Program-made: the position numbers and the translations under genes
Part shown: in pieces, positions 1-12,351 of the stretch
Layout of the letters: each line of letters begins with the position of its first letter
Numbering within the stretch: the first letter of the stretch is position 1
Notes under the pieces: generated by a model
The model's database searches: none
What the model saw: the letters and a program-made list of their open reading frames with translations, nothing else
Told to the model about the DNA's origin: nothing
Assembly (NCBI GenBank): GCA_019055375.1
Contig: JAHQIW010005280.1
Location: 592,252 to 656,251 of the forward strand
Direction of reading: 5' to 3'
Length of the DNA: 64,000 nt
From: Parelaphostrongylus tenuis
Lineage: Eukaryota; Nematoda; Chromadorea; Rhabditida; Metastrongylidae

Positions 1-590
1 ATTGGTACCAGGCACTATAAGCACTGACTCCAGACATCGGTAGGCCATATAAGTAATAAAAAAAAAGCCAACTATGTATTTTGTCGAGTATGCCGTGAAG
101 TTAAGCAATGACCAGCAAACATATTGAGGCATAAGTCAGATGTGGGCGCAAGTAGTTGAAGTGTATAAGTACTTGAACAAGTGAAAGGTATGTAAATTTC
201 TAATATTCAACCCTTTCGGGACCACCAGTTGTGATCGCCACGCGCAGTTGCAAATTTGCAACCAATGCGCGTTTTTTTTTTGTTATTTGATTTGAGTTTT
301 TCCACCGTTTCAAAGGAAAATCTAGGGTTTCTTGTAATGGGTCGATACTCCATGGTGTTTTTCCACACACTCGTATGCTTTTTATACAGATATGTTGCTT
401 ATGTTTGAATAAAAAGCTCTTTTTCACTACGCAATCACATCAAGTGCTGGCATGCAAGCAATTGTAATAGCTTGTACATAGGCCTATAATAACATAATGA
501 TATATGCGCATCAATTAAATATTTTTCATTATATACGACACTTGAAAGTTATAATAATGATCGGAAAGCGGAAGCAATAGAAGTACGTTG
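1..590. other. Intergenic, no feature recognised
   Basis: No reading frame with splice signals, structural RNA or recognisable repeat was found. Only short chance frames are present. Confidence 0.5.
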
Positions 591-960
591 TTTCCCTACT
601 GTTGTAGCCTTCTTCTTGAAAAGTGGGAATTTTTAAGACACGTGGGCGTTCGTTTTTATTAAAAAGACTATTACTTAAAGGCTTTTAGTAGAATATCAGC
701 TTTAATGACCATTCATTGTCTTTAGCGCTCGAATTTCCACCATACAGTTATCAATACTCACTGTGAAGTTCAAGAGACGGGCTGTACTAAGAGCATTAAA
801 ACGCGATCTTAATTCTCTTGGTACAGCGCACTAAAAAATCGTTTCAAAACAAACGAATTAGTTTTCAGAATCAATGCTGTCTGAACATATGAACGATTTT
901 CGAAAATCTATTGGAAGTCCAGATGTAAACGATAGCCAAATACGTAAAGCACAGCGAAGG
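590..960 (+). repeat. Dispersed repeat D1, copy 1
   Basis: About 370 bp that can be aligned with 8700-9065. Shared landmarks are AAAAGTGGG near the start, an ACACGTG(G)GCGTTC-like block, CGATCTTAATTCTCT, then a GCGCA-TAAAAAATC-like block and an AAAACTCTATTG-like end. The copies differ by many substitutions and small indels, so they are old. No coding capacity; the family is not recognised. Confidence 0.6.
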
Positions 961-3300
961 CGAAACGTTCAAAAACGTACATTTGCCATTAAATTTGAAA
1001 CTAAGTTTATATTTAGAGTCGCCGTATTTCAAACTACGATAATTACCAGAGTTTCGGTGATAAGCCTTTGTTCGGTGAAAAAACTATGCGAACAAGACTG
1101 CAAGGCACATGTGCACACCCAGGGAAAAATCGCAATTTTTCCTTAGTTGCGATCTCTGTTGATCGAATGATTGCTATAGGTCACAAGAAGAGTAATTTCA
1201 AAAATTAAGCATACCATCAAATCCGCAATTTTCTTAGCTATCGAGCGACTATTGAAGTGTAATGAAAATTCTGTGCCCGATGATAAAACAACGAAAATGC
1301 GCGTGTACCATGAGTGGTACACATGGTCTTCAAAGGGTTAACCAGATTTAAGATTGTGCACTGTACACGTTGAAGTTGGCACGCATTTATAACAAAGAAT
1401 ACTTTAGTGATAACCACACTCTTTCATTTATGTTTTTTGCCCTACTACATAGTCTTCCGCTGTATTTCCATATTGCACCATATTTTTTCTAATACAAACT
1501 ATCTTCAGACTTACTGTGCAGATCCGAGCAGCTACTATATTCGATTCGTTTTCCCTTACCCGTCATTCACAAAGTTCTTCGAGTTTTGAACCCTTGGTTC
1601 GACTGCTGTTTGAGGGTTGTCACCTTCTTCGAGAAAATTGTCAAATGCAAGTCAGTTGATATCCTTGAATACTGAAGTAGTGGTTCTAGGCCAATCACAC
1701 GAAAGTGAATCGATCCCAGTTGAATCTCGCGTCAATTTCTTGATTCTGGAATGAAGAAAGGTTTGGTAAGCCCAGCACGACGTCGAGGTACCACCGTGCT
1801 CGTGCTTGTGGAGAACAATACCACTATCTCTGCACTACCCTCACCCGCTCTCTGTATTGCCATATTACCCTTAACTTCTGTATTCCTCTTTTTTCCACAT
1901 TATGTTACTTTCAGTCACTTGCCTTTGAATGGAAAAGCCGTAAGCCGAAAGGTGATGGCGTTCTTGGCCTTTAGTACTTGGCTTTTCGTATACAAAAAAT
2001 TGCTTTCTAATTACTTCGATTTTTCTAACGTTCGACGAGGTAGTCATTACTCTGATGAGATTGACATAAAAAGAAAGAACATCTTGAAAATTAATCTTTA
2101 TTCGTAGCTTGAGCGACGATGGTATGTCTTCTTCAACATCGTTGGCCGACATTTCGGAAATTTGGCTTTCTCTAGAGCCTGATGATATCTATGTAACATC
2201 ATTCATATAAATTTACGGATTACTTATAGTATAAGGGAAATCTATAGTGAGAGGTGTAACCGACTATCGTTCAAACTCCTAGTTCTGGAAAATCATCGGC
2301 GGAAAAAGAATCAAAATCATTTTAACGGCTAAATTTTGAAACCTGATTGTGCTGGGACCAGCAAGACATACAAAAGAAGGAGTGTGAGAACCGAAACTTT
2401 GAATAATGAGAAAAACTGTATTTCTGTGCTTTCACTGCTTCACAGTTCAAGAATTACTATAATTCATCCGACATGTAGGGAATTCTTTTGGACTTGGCAT
2501 CATAAGAATAGATATAACTGAAACCAATGGCTGCCTGCAGTAGAACATACATAACAGGAATGGTTGTACGAGATCATAAGGGACTAAATACTTCCTATTT
2601 GGGGTATACACTTAAGCTTGCACTTTAACACTCAAACGGATATGATGACTGGAAGTGTTGAGCTGAGAAAAGTGAAGCACACGCTATGGATTCCCAAAGA
2701 TATGTTTCCATTAACATATTCACTGACCAGATAATTCAATCTTTTTGACGAAAGGACAAGGTGCTGCTAACTGCAATTTATTCAGTACGTTACTGGGGGC
2801 ACTTCGGGAATTTTGCCATCTTCAACGTATAGAAAGGTCTAATTGAAATGTAATCTACTTTCTTTGACCCTCTTATAACAGCAATAAGAAACTTGAGACA
2901 CAGATTTTCTCCCGCATGAAGCTCAAAGGATAAAGCTCTGGAAGATGATCAATCTCAAAAGGACGCTATCTGTCCAAATTCATCAAACGTCGCGAAAGGT
3001 GATAAAATGCAATCTGCTCTTTTACAATTTTCACAGTGGCCTACCAATCTTCAGGTCGTTTCTGCTATCCTTTCAGACAGGTCTGTTATCACTTTACCAT
3101 TTCGAATGGATGGAAGGCTAAGTGAATCTTAGATGCAGAAGCGAACCTACGATTATGTGTTTGTAGGGCACCTCTAGTCACTGTATCTCTCTTATGCATC
3201 CTACTATCAATAATATATTCATGCAATATTTATGTACATGTATGTATCTGGCAATTATTATTTAAGCCAATATGTCATGTGGTCTGTTAATGGGCTCGTG
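960..3300. other. Intergenic stretch, nothing supported
   Basis: Contains short frames of 60-118 codons on both strands (for example 1751-2107 +) without splice-site context, domain or second copy. I see no supported gene here. Confidence 0.4.
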
Positions 3301-3304
3301 TATA

Positions 3305-3347
3305 ACTCGATACACGTGTTTCGGCCTTGCAGCTTCGTCAGTCGGGC
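3305..3347 (-). ncRNA. Hammerhead ribozyme motif HH1 (type I, stem II weakened)
   Basis: Read on the minus strand: stem I 5' side GCCCGA (3342-3347), catalytic box CUGACGA (3335-3341), stem II AGC-UGCAAG-GCC (3323-3334), GAAAC (3318-3322), loop ACGU, triplet GUA (3311-3313), stem I 3' side UCGAGU (3305-3310). All core bases are present. One A-C mismatch lies at the base of stem II and one in stem I, so activity is doubtful. It lies just upstream of an RTE fragment but on the opposite strand. Confidence 0.6.
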
Positions 3348-3469
3348 AGGCTCTTAGTATTTAGTCAATCCTCTCCTGGGGCTCCTACATCCCCTATAAA
3401 GAGGTAGGCAACGATGAACATTTTACGCAATCGCTGTTAAGCCATAAATCTTAAGATCGGCAATTCCTC

Positions 3470-5000
3470 CCTTCTCCCTTCCGAAATCCGACATGCTATA
3501 TCGTCGGTGAAGAACAGAACAACACCCGGTCCAGACAGGATTAGACCAGAACACCTGAGGAATCTGCCGCCAGTTCTCATCAACACCCTGGCTCGGCTCT
3601 TCACTCGCTACCTGTCAGAATGCAAGGTTCTCTATTCAATGGAAAACCAGCAAGACCGTATTGTTCTTCAAAAAGGGAGACCTTCACGACATAGGCAATT
3701 ATCGCCCAATCTGCATGCTGTCCGTCGTCTATAAGCTCTTTACTCGAGTCATCCTAAACAGGATTGACAGAACACTAAACGAAGGACAGCCATGCGAACA
3801 AGCCGGGTTCCGGAAAGAATTAGTACCATAGACGACATCCACACGATCACAAGATTCATTGAAGTTTCACGGGAGCACAAAATACCGCTCTGTCTCACTT
3901 TCATCGATTTGAAGAAGGCCTTTGATTCAGTGGAAGCAGAAGCGGTTATAGAAGCTCTGGATATCCAGGGCATCCCTACTTGGTGCATAATGATCCTTCG
4001 TGAGCTATACAAAGATTTTACGACCAAAACATTTTTACAACAATCTTACCATTGACGTAAGGAGAGGGGTTCGACAACGCGATACAATCTCGCCAAGATT
4101 ATTCACTGCCACCCTTCAAAATGTTATGCGAACATCAGAATGGGACAATATGGGAGTGAAAATTGACGGTCGACAATTAAACCATCTTCCTTGCTTTGCT
4201 CATCAGCCAAGCAGCAGCGAACGAATTGACCGATTTTGACAATGCCCATGAAAACATTGGCCTTCAACTAAACCTAACAAAAAGATGTTCATGAGAAACG
4301 GATGGATTTTGAATACGACACTCTTGCTCAACGAAACAAACATCTCCGAGAGCTTCAGTTACGTATATCTAGGTCGCGAAATCAACATGATGAACGACCC
4401 AGAGTTGAGCAGGAGGAAACGACCGGCTTTGGGGAACTTTTAAGAGCACCGAAGATGTAGTGAAGAGGACAAGAACATCCGACTCCATGCCCACCTTTTT
4501 GACTCGCCGATTATCCCTGCTCTAACGTATACACTAGAAACCTGGTCGCTACGTAAGCAGGATGGAAGATCACTTGCGTCATCGAACGCGCAGTCGAAAG
4601 GTCGATGCTAGGAGTATCCCGTATCTCGCAAATGAGAGAAAGGATCCGAAGTTCCAACCTACGTCAGCGATCTAAGATCAGAAACGCCGTTCTACACTCC
4701 GGGATATCGAAAATAAGGTGGGCTGGATACGTCATGCGCTTCAACGACAACCGATAGACGAGAGCCGTTACCGACTGGATTCTCAGAAAAAACTAGCTCT
4801 CCACAGGAAGACCGCCGACCCGATGGTCCGATTTTTTTCACGAAAAGACTAGAAAAAGATATGATGCTCAGCGAATCCCTAGAGCGATGAGGATCCACTG
4901 GGCTACTCTTGCATGTGATAGGGAAAAATGGAAGTGTTGCTGGTGCCCGCTCGAGTCAATCGACGATCAACGGGACGACAGGTGATACAGGTGATGTAGT
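3470..5000 (+). pseudogene. 5'-truncated, decayed RTE-type LINE reverse transcriptase
   Basis: Homologous to the reverse-transcriptase half of nematode RTE-like non-LTR retrotransposons, which copy themselves by target-primed reverse transcription. The reading is split over several frames: TTPGPDRIRPEHLRNLPPVL (about 3520-3580), GNYRPICMLSVV (about 3690-3730), LCLTFIDLKKAFDSVEAEAV (RT motif A, about 3890-3950), then RRGVRQ-DTISPRLFTATLQ (about 4060-4120). The catalytic FADD box is gone: after HLPCFAH the sequence breaks up near 4200. A thumb-like region follows to about 4900. The 3' end carries GGTGATACAGGTGATG (about 4980-4996). There is no endonuclease domain, so the copy is 5'-truncated. 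It is clearly non-functional. Confidence 0.9.
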
Positions 5001-5556
5001 AGACCTGTTACGTAGAGGACGCATTATAAGTGGTACGGTAAATGTGCTCCTTGAGGAAACTCTCAAATCCTTCTTAACCCATTTTGAACCATTTTCATTT
5101 ATCGAGTCAAAAAATAGAGCGGTAATCTCTAAAAACCAGTTCAGAGCGCGGCAAATATCAATAAATACTAAATTATCGCTGACTTCAATGCGACACTGTG
5201 ACTGGGAGGCACGTTATAGATTTGCAACCTATTCAACAAAGCGTATTCATCACACTGATAAAAAAAATTTGGAGCACACGTCAACAATCACATGATAGGC
5301 TGTTTCTATAAAATATCGTTTTTTTTTTGCTTGACTTCCACTTAATGGTAGAGCACAACTACTCACACCATTATATGTGTGAGAAATGTGCCTGTCACGG
5401 ATCAGAGAACCACCGTTCTATGCTCTTCTTTCTGAACTACATCGAGAAAGCTGAAAAGCGATTTATTTTCTTCTCCATGGTATAATGAATGTTGTCATTA
5501 TGATAATGCGTCACAAAAGCTCCACTATGTGTTGCTTAACGAGTGCACAATCCAGC
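5000..5556. other. Spacer between RTE relic and tRNA gene
   Basis: No gene recognised. A frame reads through from the RTE tail to 5295 but shows no domain and probably reflects chance. Confidence 0.4.
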
Positions 5557-5628
5557 GGGGCTGTAGCTCAGTGGTAGAGCGCTCCCTTAGCATGGGAGAG
5601 GGCTGGGGTTCAATTCCCCATAGCTCCA
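5557..5628 (+). tRNA. tRNA-Ala (anticodon AGC)
   Basis: A complete cloverleaf can be drawn. The acceptor stem is GGGGCUG with UAGCUCC and discriminator A. The A box is TAGCTCAGTGG and the B box GGTTCAATTCC. The anticodon stem CUCCC/GGGAG encloses loop UUAGCAU with AGC at 5589-5591. There is no intron, and a short T run follows. All of this fits a functional RNA polymerase III gene. Confidence 0.96.
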
Positions 5629-5913
5629 CAATTTTTCAAACTATTGAAATTGTTGTGATTTTGCTTCATATTGCGATATGTCGATATTTTTCGCGCTTTT
5701 GGCGTTATAAAGAGGAAGCAGGTCGGACACTTTTGGAAGGACGATTTGGTTGTTTTACACACTTTCTACTAACCAGCGTAGAGAACAGCTGAGAATACGA
5801 ACTGTTTTATTTCGTATATTCTGTAAAGATGGCTTTCATTGATGAAAATTTTATTATAAAGTGTAAATATGCAGCGTTCTATCGTATTATTCCACCCGAC
5901 GAAGGTTTTCGCC

Positions 5914-5971
5914 AGTCGTATAGTACTCTCATGGCATAGGGGAGGGCTGGGTCTCACACTACCGTACCTCC
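5914..5971 (+). pseudogene. Decayed tRNA-Ala-like copy
   Basis: Lines up with the 3' three quarters of the tRNA-Ala gene 350 bp upstream: GTATAGTACTCTC... against GTAGAGCGCTCCC, then GGGAGGGCTGGG and a CTCCA end. The anticodon triplet still looks like GGC/AGC, but the B box and both stems are broken. It is best explained as a local duplicate that has decayed. Confidence 0.6.
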
Positions 5972-6023
5972 AGGAAATTTTATGATCTTTGACTAATTAT
6001 GCGCTAAGATCCCATAGAAGGAA

Positions 6024-6052
6024 GAATCGATCGACGACAGGTGATACAGGTG
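6024..6052 (+). repeat. RTE 3'-end fragment
   Basis: Repeats the 3' terminus of the RTE relic above: ATCGACGACAGGTGATACAG and following bases, against 4967-4995. Only the extreme 3' end is present, as expected for severe 5' truncation of a LINE insertion. Confidence 0.65.
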
Positions 6053-6059
6053 ATAGAGG

Positions 6060-7595
6060 TAAACACCGGTAACGATTGAGATTTGTGCATGGAGAAAAGC
6101 GCGCACACCCCAGAAAGCTCTGAGGTGAGGACGATAAAACTGACGATGCACAACTAGCTCGTCCGAGTGTTGACACTGTAATAGATGACTGGACCACGAA
6201 TGTGCATCCATCCACCGCCCTGCCCTTAGATGACTCAGCGACAGATATACAAAGCAGTACTGCTGTCGGTGCCAGCAGCCAGCCAAATTCTAGCCAACTA
6301 TTCGTGACCGATGTTTAAGAGTTCATTTTAGAGCAGACAAATACCTATGGTATTCAGGAGAACGTCGATTGGAGGAAATGACCGTGGGAAAGAAAATTTT
6401 CAGCTTTGTGTATGCAAGAGAGCGTTGTGAAGTTGTCAAATCTGAAAAAATTGCTTCTGCTGTCATCCGCCTTCTAGGAACCTCTTCTTGGGATTAGATT
6501 TCATGCTCAGGCGTGGATCTCTGACGATTATGAGCTACATTTTACCAATAATTACTTGTTTCAAGTGAAGAGACAGATTGAGCAAATTCAAAAAGCTTCT
6601 AGAACTTATCAATAGGAATTGCCAAGTTGTATTTAGAGTATGCATCGACGAATCACTGACACCCTCCAAGGGAAAAATTGTGTTCCAACAATACATTCCC
6701 AGCACGAAGCACAAATACGGAATGAAACTGTGCAAACTGTGCTGTGTACGAAGATACACGTACAGCACAAACTCATGTGCAGGTGCAGGCACAACTGCCA
6801 AAAGTGCCGGAGGAAACGCAGACAGTACTGTGATGTACCCAAGGGCTGGCTTACTAAATGAGAGCCGACACCTCTACAACGGCAAGTGCTGCACTCGTTG
6901 AACTTGCCAAGAGTCTATTGCAGAGAAAAACGCTTTTCATCGAGCCGTGTAGAAATAATCAAGTGAGGCTTACACAAGGAATTCATGCGGCAATAACTAG
7001 AAAAGGGGCAGGCAATGATCGTACAGAATAAGAAAGGCGTAGTGGTGCTCAAGCGGAATAACAAGCGAGATGCTGCGACGATTTCCACACCATCGATCCA
7101 GCGATCGAGAAATTCGAGATCGAATAGAGTTGCAACACGCACAAGTTGCTCGTGGATTTCACCGACCGAATTGCTGCTTATTGCTCATGTATTGGCTGTT
7201 CAATGGAGAGTGATGAGTTTTGAGTTGGTCTTTAGCAAACAATAATTACTAACTCGAATCAGGATGCTCAACTTGTACTAACTTGCCGCGCGGGTCATTT
7301 CACGTTAGCACGAAAACAACTTACGATAGGGTTATAACTGATTAGCAATAATAACAGTACACTAGCACTCTGACGATATGTAGTGAAGTGAATATACATG
7401 AGTGAAGTGGGTAAATAACTGGAACAGGAAACACTGGATCTGCGAAATTCCAAGAGTACTCGGTGGGGCGGGGATTCACTCTTACATAGGGAACGAAGAC
7501 GAAGGTTCAATGCAAAAGGTTACAGGCGTACAACCGATGGGAGACAAAGTTCAGAACGCAAAAAGTTACAAGTGCTCGCTTTGATCTGGAAGGAA
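6060..7595. other. Intergenic, nothing supported
   Basis: Several overlapping short frames exist (6535-7142), none with splice logic, domain or second copy. No gene is called. Confidence 0.4.
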
Positions 7596-7599
7596 TAAA

Positions 7600-7923
7600 A
7601 TGTCTTGCATGGGAAGAAGATGCTACTACATAAAGAAAAGGTCGCAGGAACAATTTATACTCAAAGCACATGTGAAAGATAACGGATCAAGTCAAAGGTT
7701 ATGGGAATGCAATGGAGTAGTTTGTGTAAAAAGTCCATTCGAAACTAAATTATATATTGAGTCAGAGGTCCAAGCAAATCTAATTAATCTAGCAGGCTTA
7801 GACAACATAGAAACAGGAGCTATTCATGGAATAGTTTCTATGGCTCATATACTAGGTATGCATGTAGATGGTGAGCGCATTTCGCTGCGATATTGCTTCG
7901 GAATATCTAATTTCACAGTTTAG
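7600..7923 (+). CDS. Unrecognised reading frame of 107 codons
   Basis: Opens with ATG at 7600 and runs to TAG at 7921. The second half (ETKLYIESEVQANLINLAGL, about residues 49-68, then NIETGAIHGIVSMAHILGMH) uses A- or T-ending codons such as CTA, TTA, ATA, GGA and GCA far more than the homeobox gene nearby. A possible splice donor GTGAGC lies at about 7871. No signal peptide, membrane segment or domain was recognised. It could be an exon, a relic of a mobile element, or chance; I do not assign a function. Confidence 0.3.
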   Translation: MSCMGRRCYYIKKRSQEQFILKAHVKDNGSSQRLWECNGVVCVKSPFETKLYIESEVQANLINLAGLDNIETGAIHGIVSMAHILGMHVDGERISLRYCFGISNFTV

Positions 7924-7929
7924 GTACCT

Positions 7930-8700
7930 CCTGATGACGTATATGTGCCTGATTAACGCGTGGAAATTTGGCAAAGGCTGCGTTGAGTAAATCTCTTTCA
8001 CCGATTTTCAAATTGGAATTTATGTCAGATACTTCAAGACCACAAGGCTCCACAGCCGACATCTAGGCGCATTCTCGAAGTGACTTTACCACGTCGTGGA
8101 CGTTGTATTGGATGTTATAGAAATTTGGTTTTACGTATAAGTTCTAGATGTGTTCGAAGCAAGAGAAACGAGTAAGCGTGAGGTGCAGTCGATGTATGCA
8201 ATATCTTTGTCTATCTTGCTTCACTACTGCTCATTGAAGATGAGATCTTAGGCGCTCTTGCGAAAAATAATCTTATGCAAATAATGAAAAATGAGGCGAA
8301 AAATAATGTCGGGCAGTACTGTAGACAATATGAAGTGAGAACTGATTGTTCTAGAATTTGATGCTTGTTGTTTTGAAACGCACGAATTGTTGAATGAAAC
8401 AAGCAAAGTTCTACGCAACGAGTGTGAATTGTTGACCGACACTGTTAGTCGTAAATTGCTATTTATCGATACTAGTTGTATAAATTATTGATTGGTGTTG
8501 AACAGAAGATTAACCACATTAGTAAAAAGTTGGAAGAATTTGGTTAGAGATACGTAATTTCTTTGAAGAACTACTCTACAAATTGATGATTATGGGCTCT
8601 ATCAAGCTTATTCCGACTGCGTAGTAGAAGTCACACCAAATAAGCTTCTTGAAAAGTCATATAATTAAGAAAATGTGTTTTTGAAATACACTTTCATACA
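7930..8700. other. Intergenic with one possible exon-like piece
   Basis: After a TTATGTCAG acceptor-like site at about 8025 there is an open stretch reading PTSRRILEVTLPRRGRCIGC and ending at about 8172. The CxxC next to basic residues hints at a transposase zinc-binding end, but this is too weak for a call. Nothing else is supported. Confidence 0.2.
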
Positions 8701-9065
8701 ACGTCAAAGGACGGGAAGTAACAAACAGAGATGCGTTATTTTCTCATTGGTGAGCCTTCGCTTCGAAAAGTGGGTTTTTCAATGACACGTGCGTTCTTCT
8801 TACTATAGGGGGCCTTCATAGAAAGCTTCACAAACATATCATTGTTCGGAATCATAAATTGTTTCTAACATATGGATTTTACTATACAAGTACCAGTGCA
8901 TTCAAATGCGATGTTCAAGCGTGGGGTTAGTTACTCAGAGCGTCAAACGTGATCTTAATTCTCTCACTACAGCGCATTGAAAAAATCATCAATTCAGAGG
9001 AACATATTAGTTTTTAGATTTTGAACTATCGGATGATTATGAAAACTCTATTGTAAAGTCAAGAA
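8700..9065 (+). repeat. Dispersed repeat D1, copy 2
   Basis: Second copy of the repeat at 590-960 in the same orientation, sharing AAAAGTGGG, GACACGTG, GATCTTAATTCTCTC and GAAAACTCTATTG. It is non-coding. Related wording (CACAGCGCAGTGAAAA) recurs at about 9120-9150, so the repeat may be part of a longer unit. Confidence 0.55.
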
Positions 9066-9531
9066 TAAACTGTAGAGAAACACGCGCACTACTCCGAAGG
9101 CGGCATATAACTTTTATTCCTCGTTACCACAGCGCAGTGAAAAGCTTTCTTTAAGGATTTATCTAGCAATCAAGTTTACATCAGGAATTGGCGTTTCTCA
9201 AGCTGTCAGATGACTGCTAATTTCAGCGGAGAATTTCATCTGGTGAAAAAGCCAAGCAAACAAGAGTGTAAAATACACTATAAACACTGAAGAAATAAAA
9301 CGTAATTTTCTCCTCATGGCTACAGCTCACTGGAAAAGAGTTTTCGAGAACAAGCATACCACCAGGGCGCCGACTTTTATAGCTATCAGTTTACGAATAC
9401 ATCTGTAAAGAAGTTTCTCTCAGATAATATAACTGAGCTTCTTCTGCAGCCTATTAGTTTGTGGAAGAACAATGATGAAAAGCGCTGTGTGAGTTCGTGT
9501 GACAACTTCAGTGCAGAGCTATAACGAAGAT

Positions 9532-9589
9532 ATCTCAATAACAACCTACTTAATAAAACAATCTCAATAACAACCTACTTAATAAAACA
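9532..9589 (+). repeat. Perfect 29-bp tandem duplication
   Basis: Two identical head-to-tail 29-bp units (9532-9560 and 9561-9589), each beginning ATCTCAATAACAACC. Perfect identity points to a recent replication-slippage or repair event. Confidence 0.9.
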
Positions 9590-10261
9590 TCTCTCAGCAA
9601 AATAAAGTTGTGTGGATGGTACCATTTGTAGAAAGTATATTGCGAACGGAAATATGCTCGTGTGAAGTTTTGTGTGATGACTACAGATCAGACGATATTT
9701 TTGTTTTTACTGCGTACTGTCACGTTTTTGTTGATAATGATGTTGAAAAAGGGATTACTATTCAAACACTAATTCCTCTGGGCGATGTCTTCATCAAGCT
9801 AGCAGTCGTGTGTGTGGTTGTTGCTGCTCTCATGACTATTCAAATTAATACTTAGTTGTATCTTCCACGACCGACTGTCCACTAGCCTCGACACAACAAT
9901 AATATTTCTTTGTAAGCCAAAATTCAAGGTCAATGTAATACGATTTGTTCAAGCAGCAGTCGTTTCGACGATCCCTCCTTTATCAGAGCCGAAAAGATCA
10001 GGTTGGCCACAACTCAGTCGGTCAAATACATTACTTCATTACTAACAGTTCCATTACCAAATTTGAATTTTAAACGCACAAGCACAAAACAATCTTCAAA
10101 GTACCGCTTTTATAGTACCCTACTGGGTTGATCAAATGGAGACCAATTGTGCTGATTTCACATGGACTTTGAATGCGCCTGTCACATCAAAATGACACTC
10201 ACGTATTATGTCATATGATAGTGAGGCAGGCATTCCATTCTAGAGTTCGCTCTTGGATTCA

Positions 10262-10548
10262 TGAAGTTTATCCGGAATGCTTTCAAAATTTTGTGCGTTA
10301 GTGACTCTATGTTCTTGTACGATAATGACGAACTCTACTTCAAAATTCTCTTCGTTTTATGCTTGCGTCCCATGTGAACTTAGCGGAGTATTTGACTTAG
10401 ATTCAAGTTTGTCGATCAAGTGTTCTTTCGAACATATAGTGTTGCCAATGCGTTTATCGCCGCACGCTTTACAAGAAATTAGATTAACTATACCCGTACT
10501 TATGCAATGACCATCTCTGCCATTATGGCATATTATGCACTTCCGCGT
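10262..10548 (-). pseudogene. Penelope-type GIY-YIG endonuclease fragment
   Basis: On the minus strand the translation begins RKCIICHNGRDGHC, continues GIVNLISCKACGDKRIGNT, then EHLIDKLESKSNTPLSSHG, with a stop after GTQA. This matches the pattern I know from nematode Penelope-like element C-termini: a Cys-rich lead, G-[IV]-[IV]-Y-x-I-x-C-x-x-C-G, then Y-[IV]-G and an EHL block. Homologous pieces sit at 44711-45097 and 53021-53409. It is isolated, with no reverse transcriptase nearby, and interrupted by stops; it is a relic. Confidence 0.65.
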
Positions 10549-10559
10549 AGTTCACAAAA

Positions 10560-12350
10560 GCCATATAAGCGGTAGCGATTTAAATGGCACCTCAGATTAT
10601 TCGGTGACAATTTAAAGAATTGTTCCCAAATCCTCTAAGCCTGCACTTATCGTGTGTAAAAAGAAAGGAAGGATAAACGGGACCATACCTTCGTTGGCCT
10701 TTTCATTTGCGAGCGCCTCATCCCCTCCAAACCTGGATCGAGGATCTGCAAGTTTGCAGCTATTAGAAAAGTTATTTTCCGAGCCAGCTTCAGATTTCCA
10801 CCTCGTGCTCTCTTCCAGTGGCGGCGATTGTTCGGAACATATTTTTTCACTTTAATTTTTTGTTGTTTGTGGAGAATGAGAGTGGTTAAATGTCTTCTCA
10901 AGAAGCCTTCATAGTGTTCGATGGTTTCACCAATACCGTATCACAACTATATTAGGTTAATTAATTCTCATTTAATTTGACATGATTCATCGTATCTGCT
11001 GTGCAGAGACCAATACCTCTTTCATTTGATTAGCTTCGCATTCATCGTCCACAAAGGTCTTGAACATTTTGCGTGCTGTTTCAACTGCTGCTTGGGATTT
11101 TTTTCTTCTTCAGTCGGACAATACCGCTTGAGCGTAGATTCTTACAACCGCAGAGATAGACGAGCTGAGGTGTTCTCACGTGGAAAGCAAATGAGCACTA
11201 GGCCAGAAGATCAAACTACTACTTTACTCTTGACCGCTTGCATCAGTAATCACTCCGCTATTTCCTCACATATTGGTTAGATTTGTTATGCAAATACATG
11301 TAAATCTCAAAGACACAGTGTTCGCCGACGCAATTTAGCAAAATGTGGTAGTAGTAGTAGCAGCAGAGATGACAGTTTGATGACTCACTTTTTTATTATG
11401 CAAGTATATAGGATTAATAGAAGTACGTGAAAAGCGATGGTTAGTATCAGGTTTGCCTTTGAGGATGATAATGCTGATTCGATACACCAGTAGGCTGCCG
11501 TAAATACTTGTATAGATTCGGTATGCAATTAATGACCCCTACAATGCTACAAATGGAGATGAATTAACTGATGGTTCTCTCAGAATTTGCTCAAGCCAGT
11601 CGGCTAATGTATCACTTTTATTTGTGGATTTTTCTTGTAGATATGTTGGCGCGGCAATACAAAAAGTTCTTTCAAGAAAATCTGATAGCAACTGCAGGCA
11701 GGTGCCTACTTTTGCAAGAATAATAATTGAGTACCCTGCTAAGCACTTTCACTTTGCTTTTATCTCACGACTTAGAAGTACCGAATTCCTTATCGCAAAT
11801 AAGAGCTACAATATCAGTTGTTCTCATAATTAGTTTCAGTAATAGATTTGGCTTTAATAGAAGCCATTAGAATTTTCAATCCATTAAATATTTCACACGA
11901 TATATAGCGTAGACCTATTTGAAGATTACGGTACAATTCAATTATTTCTAATAGATGAACACTTTTAGCCGTGAGAAGACGCGATCACAACTTGTTCAAT
12001 AAACAATGTTCACTCTCTTTCATAATTAATTTTGACCTTTTCGCCAACTATCGGGCTATCGATAATACACTTATTGTTCTCCAGCAAATCGTTGAGAAAA
12101 TCAAACGTCACAAAAATACGAACCATCCCTAGCTTTTTTGCAGTGTTTTCGAGATTGCCTCACTTAAAGAATTTCACTGGATTCTCCAATTTCAACGCAG
12201 CTTTACGTATAACTTTCGGTCGTGTTGTTGACAATGTAATCCAATGTCGTGGCATTTATGAAGTGACTCGGTGGAGGGACGTTAGTAGGCGTGGAGAGTG
12301 AGAAAACAGCGGGCAGGTACGCTAGTCGAGATTTCCCATGGATATGATTG
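10560..12350. other. Upstream region of the homeobox gene, no gene seen
   Basis: No coding exon is supported. A short GTA/GCA microsatellite lies at about 11347-11367. Regulatory DNA of the homeobox gene may lie here, but I can point only to the palindrome listed next. Confidence 0.4.
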
Positions 12351-12351
12351 G

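Noticed and set aside
1751..2107. A 118-codon frame starting MKKGLVSPARRRGTT.
   Set aside because: No domain, no splice or trans-splice site at the start, no second copy, and an equally long open frame lies on the other strand.
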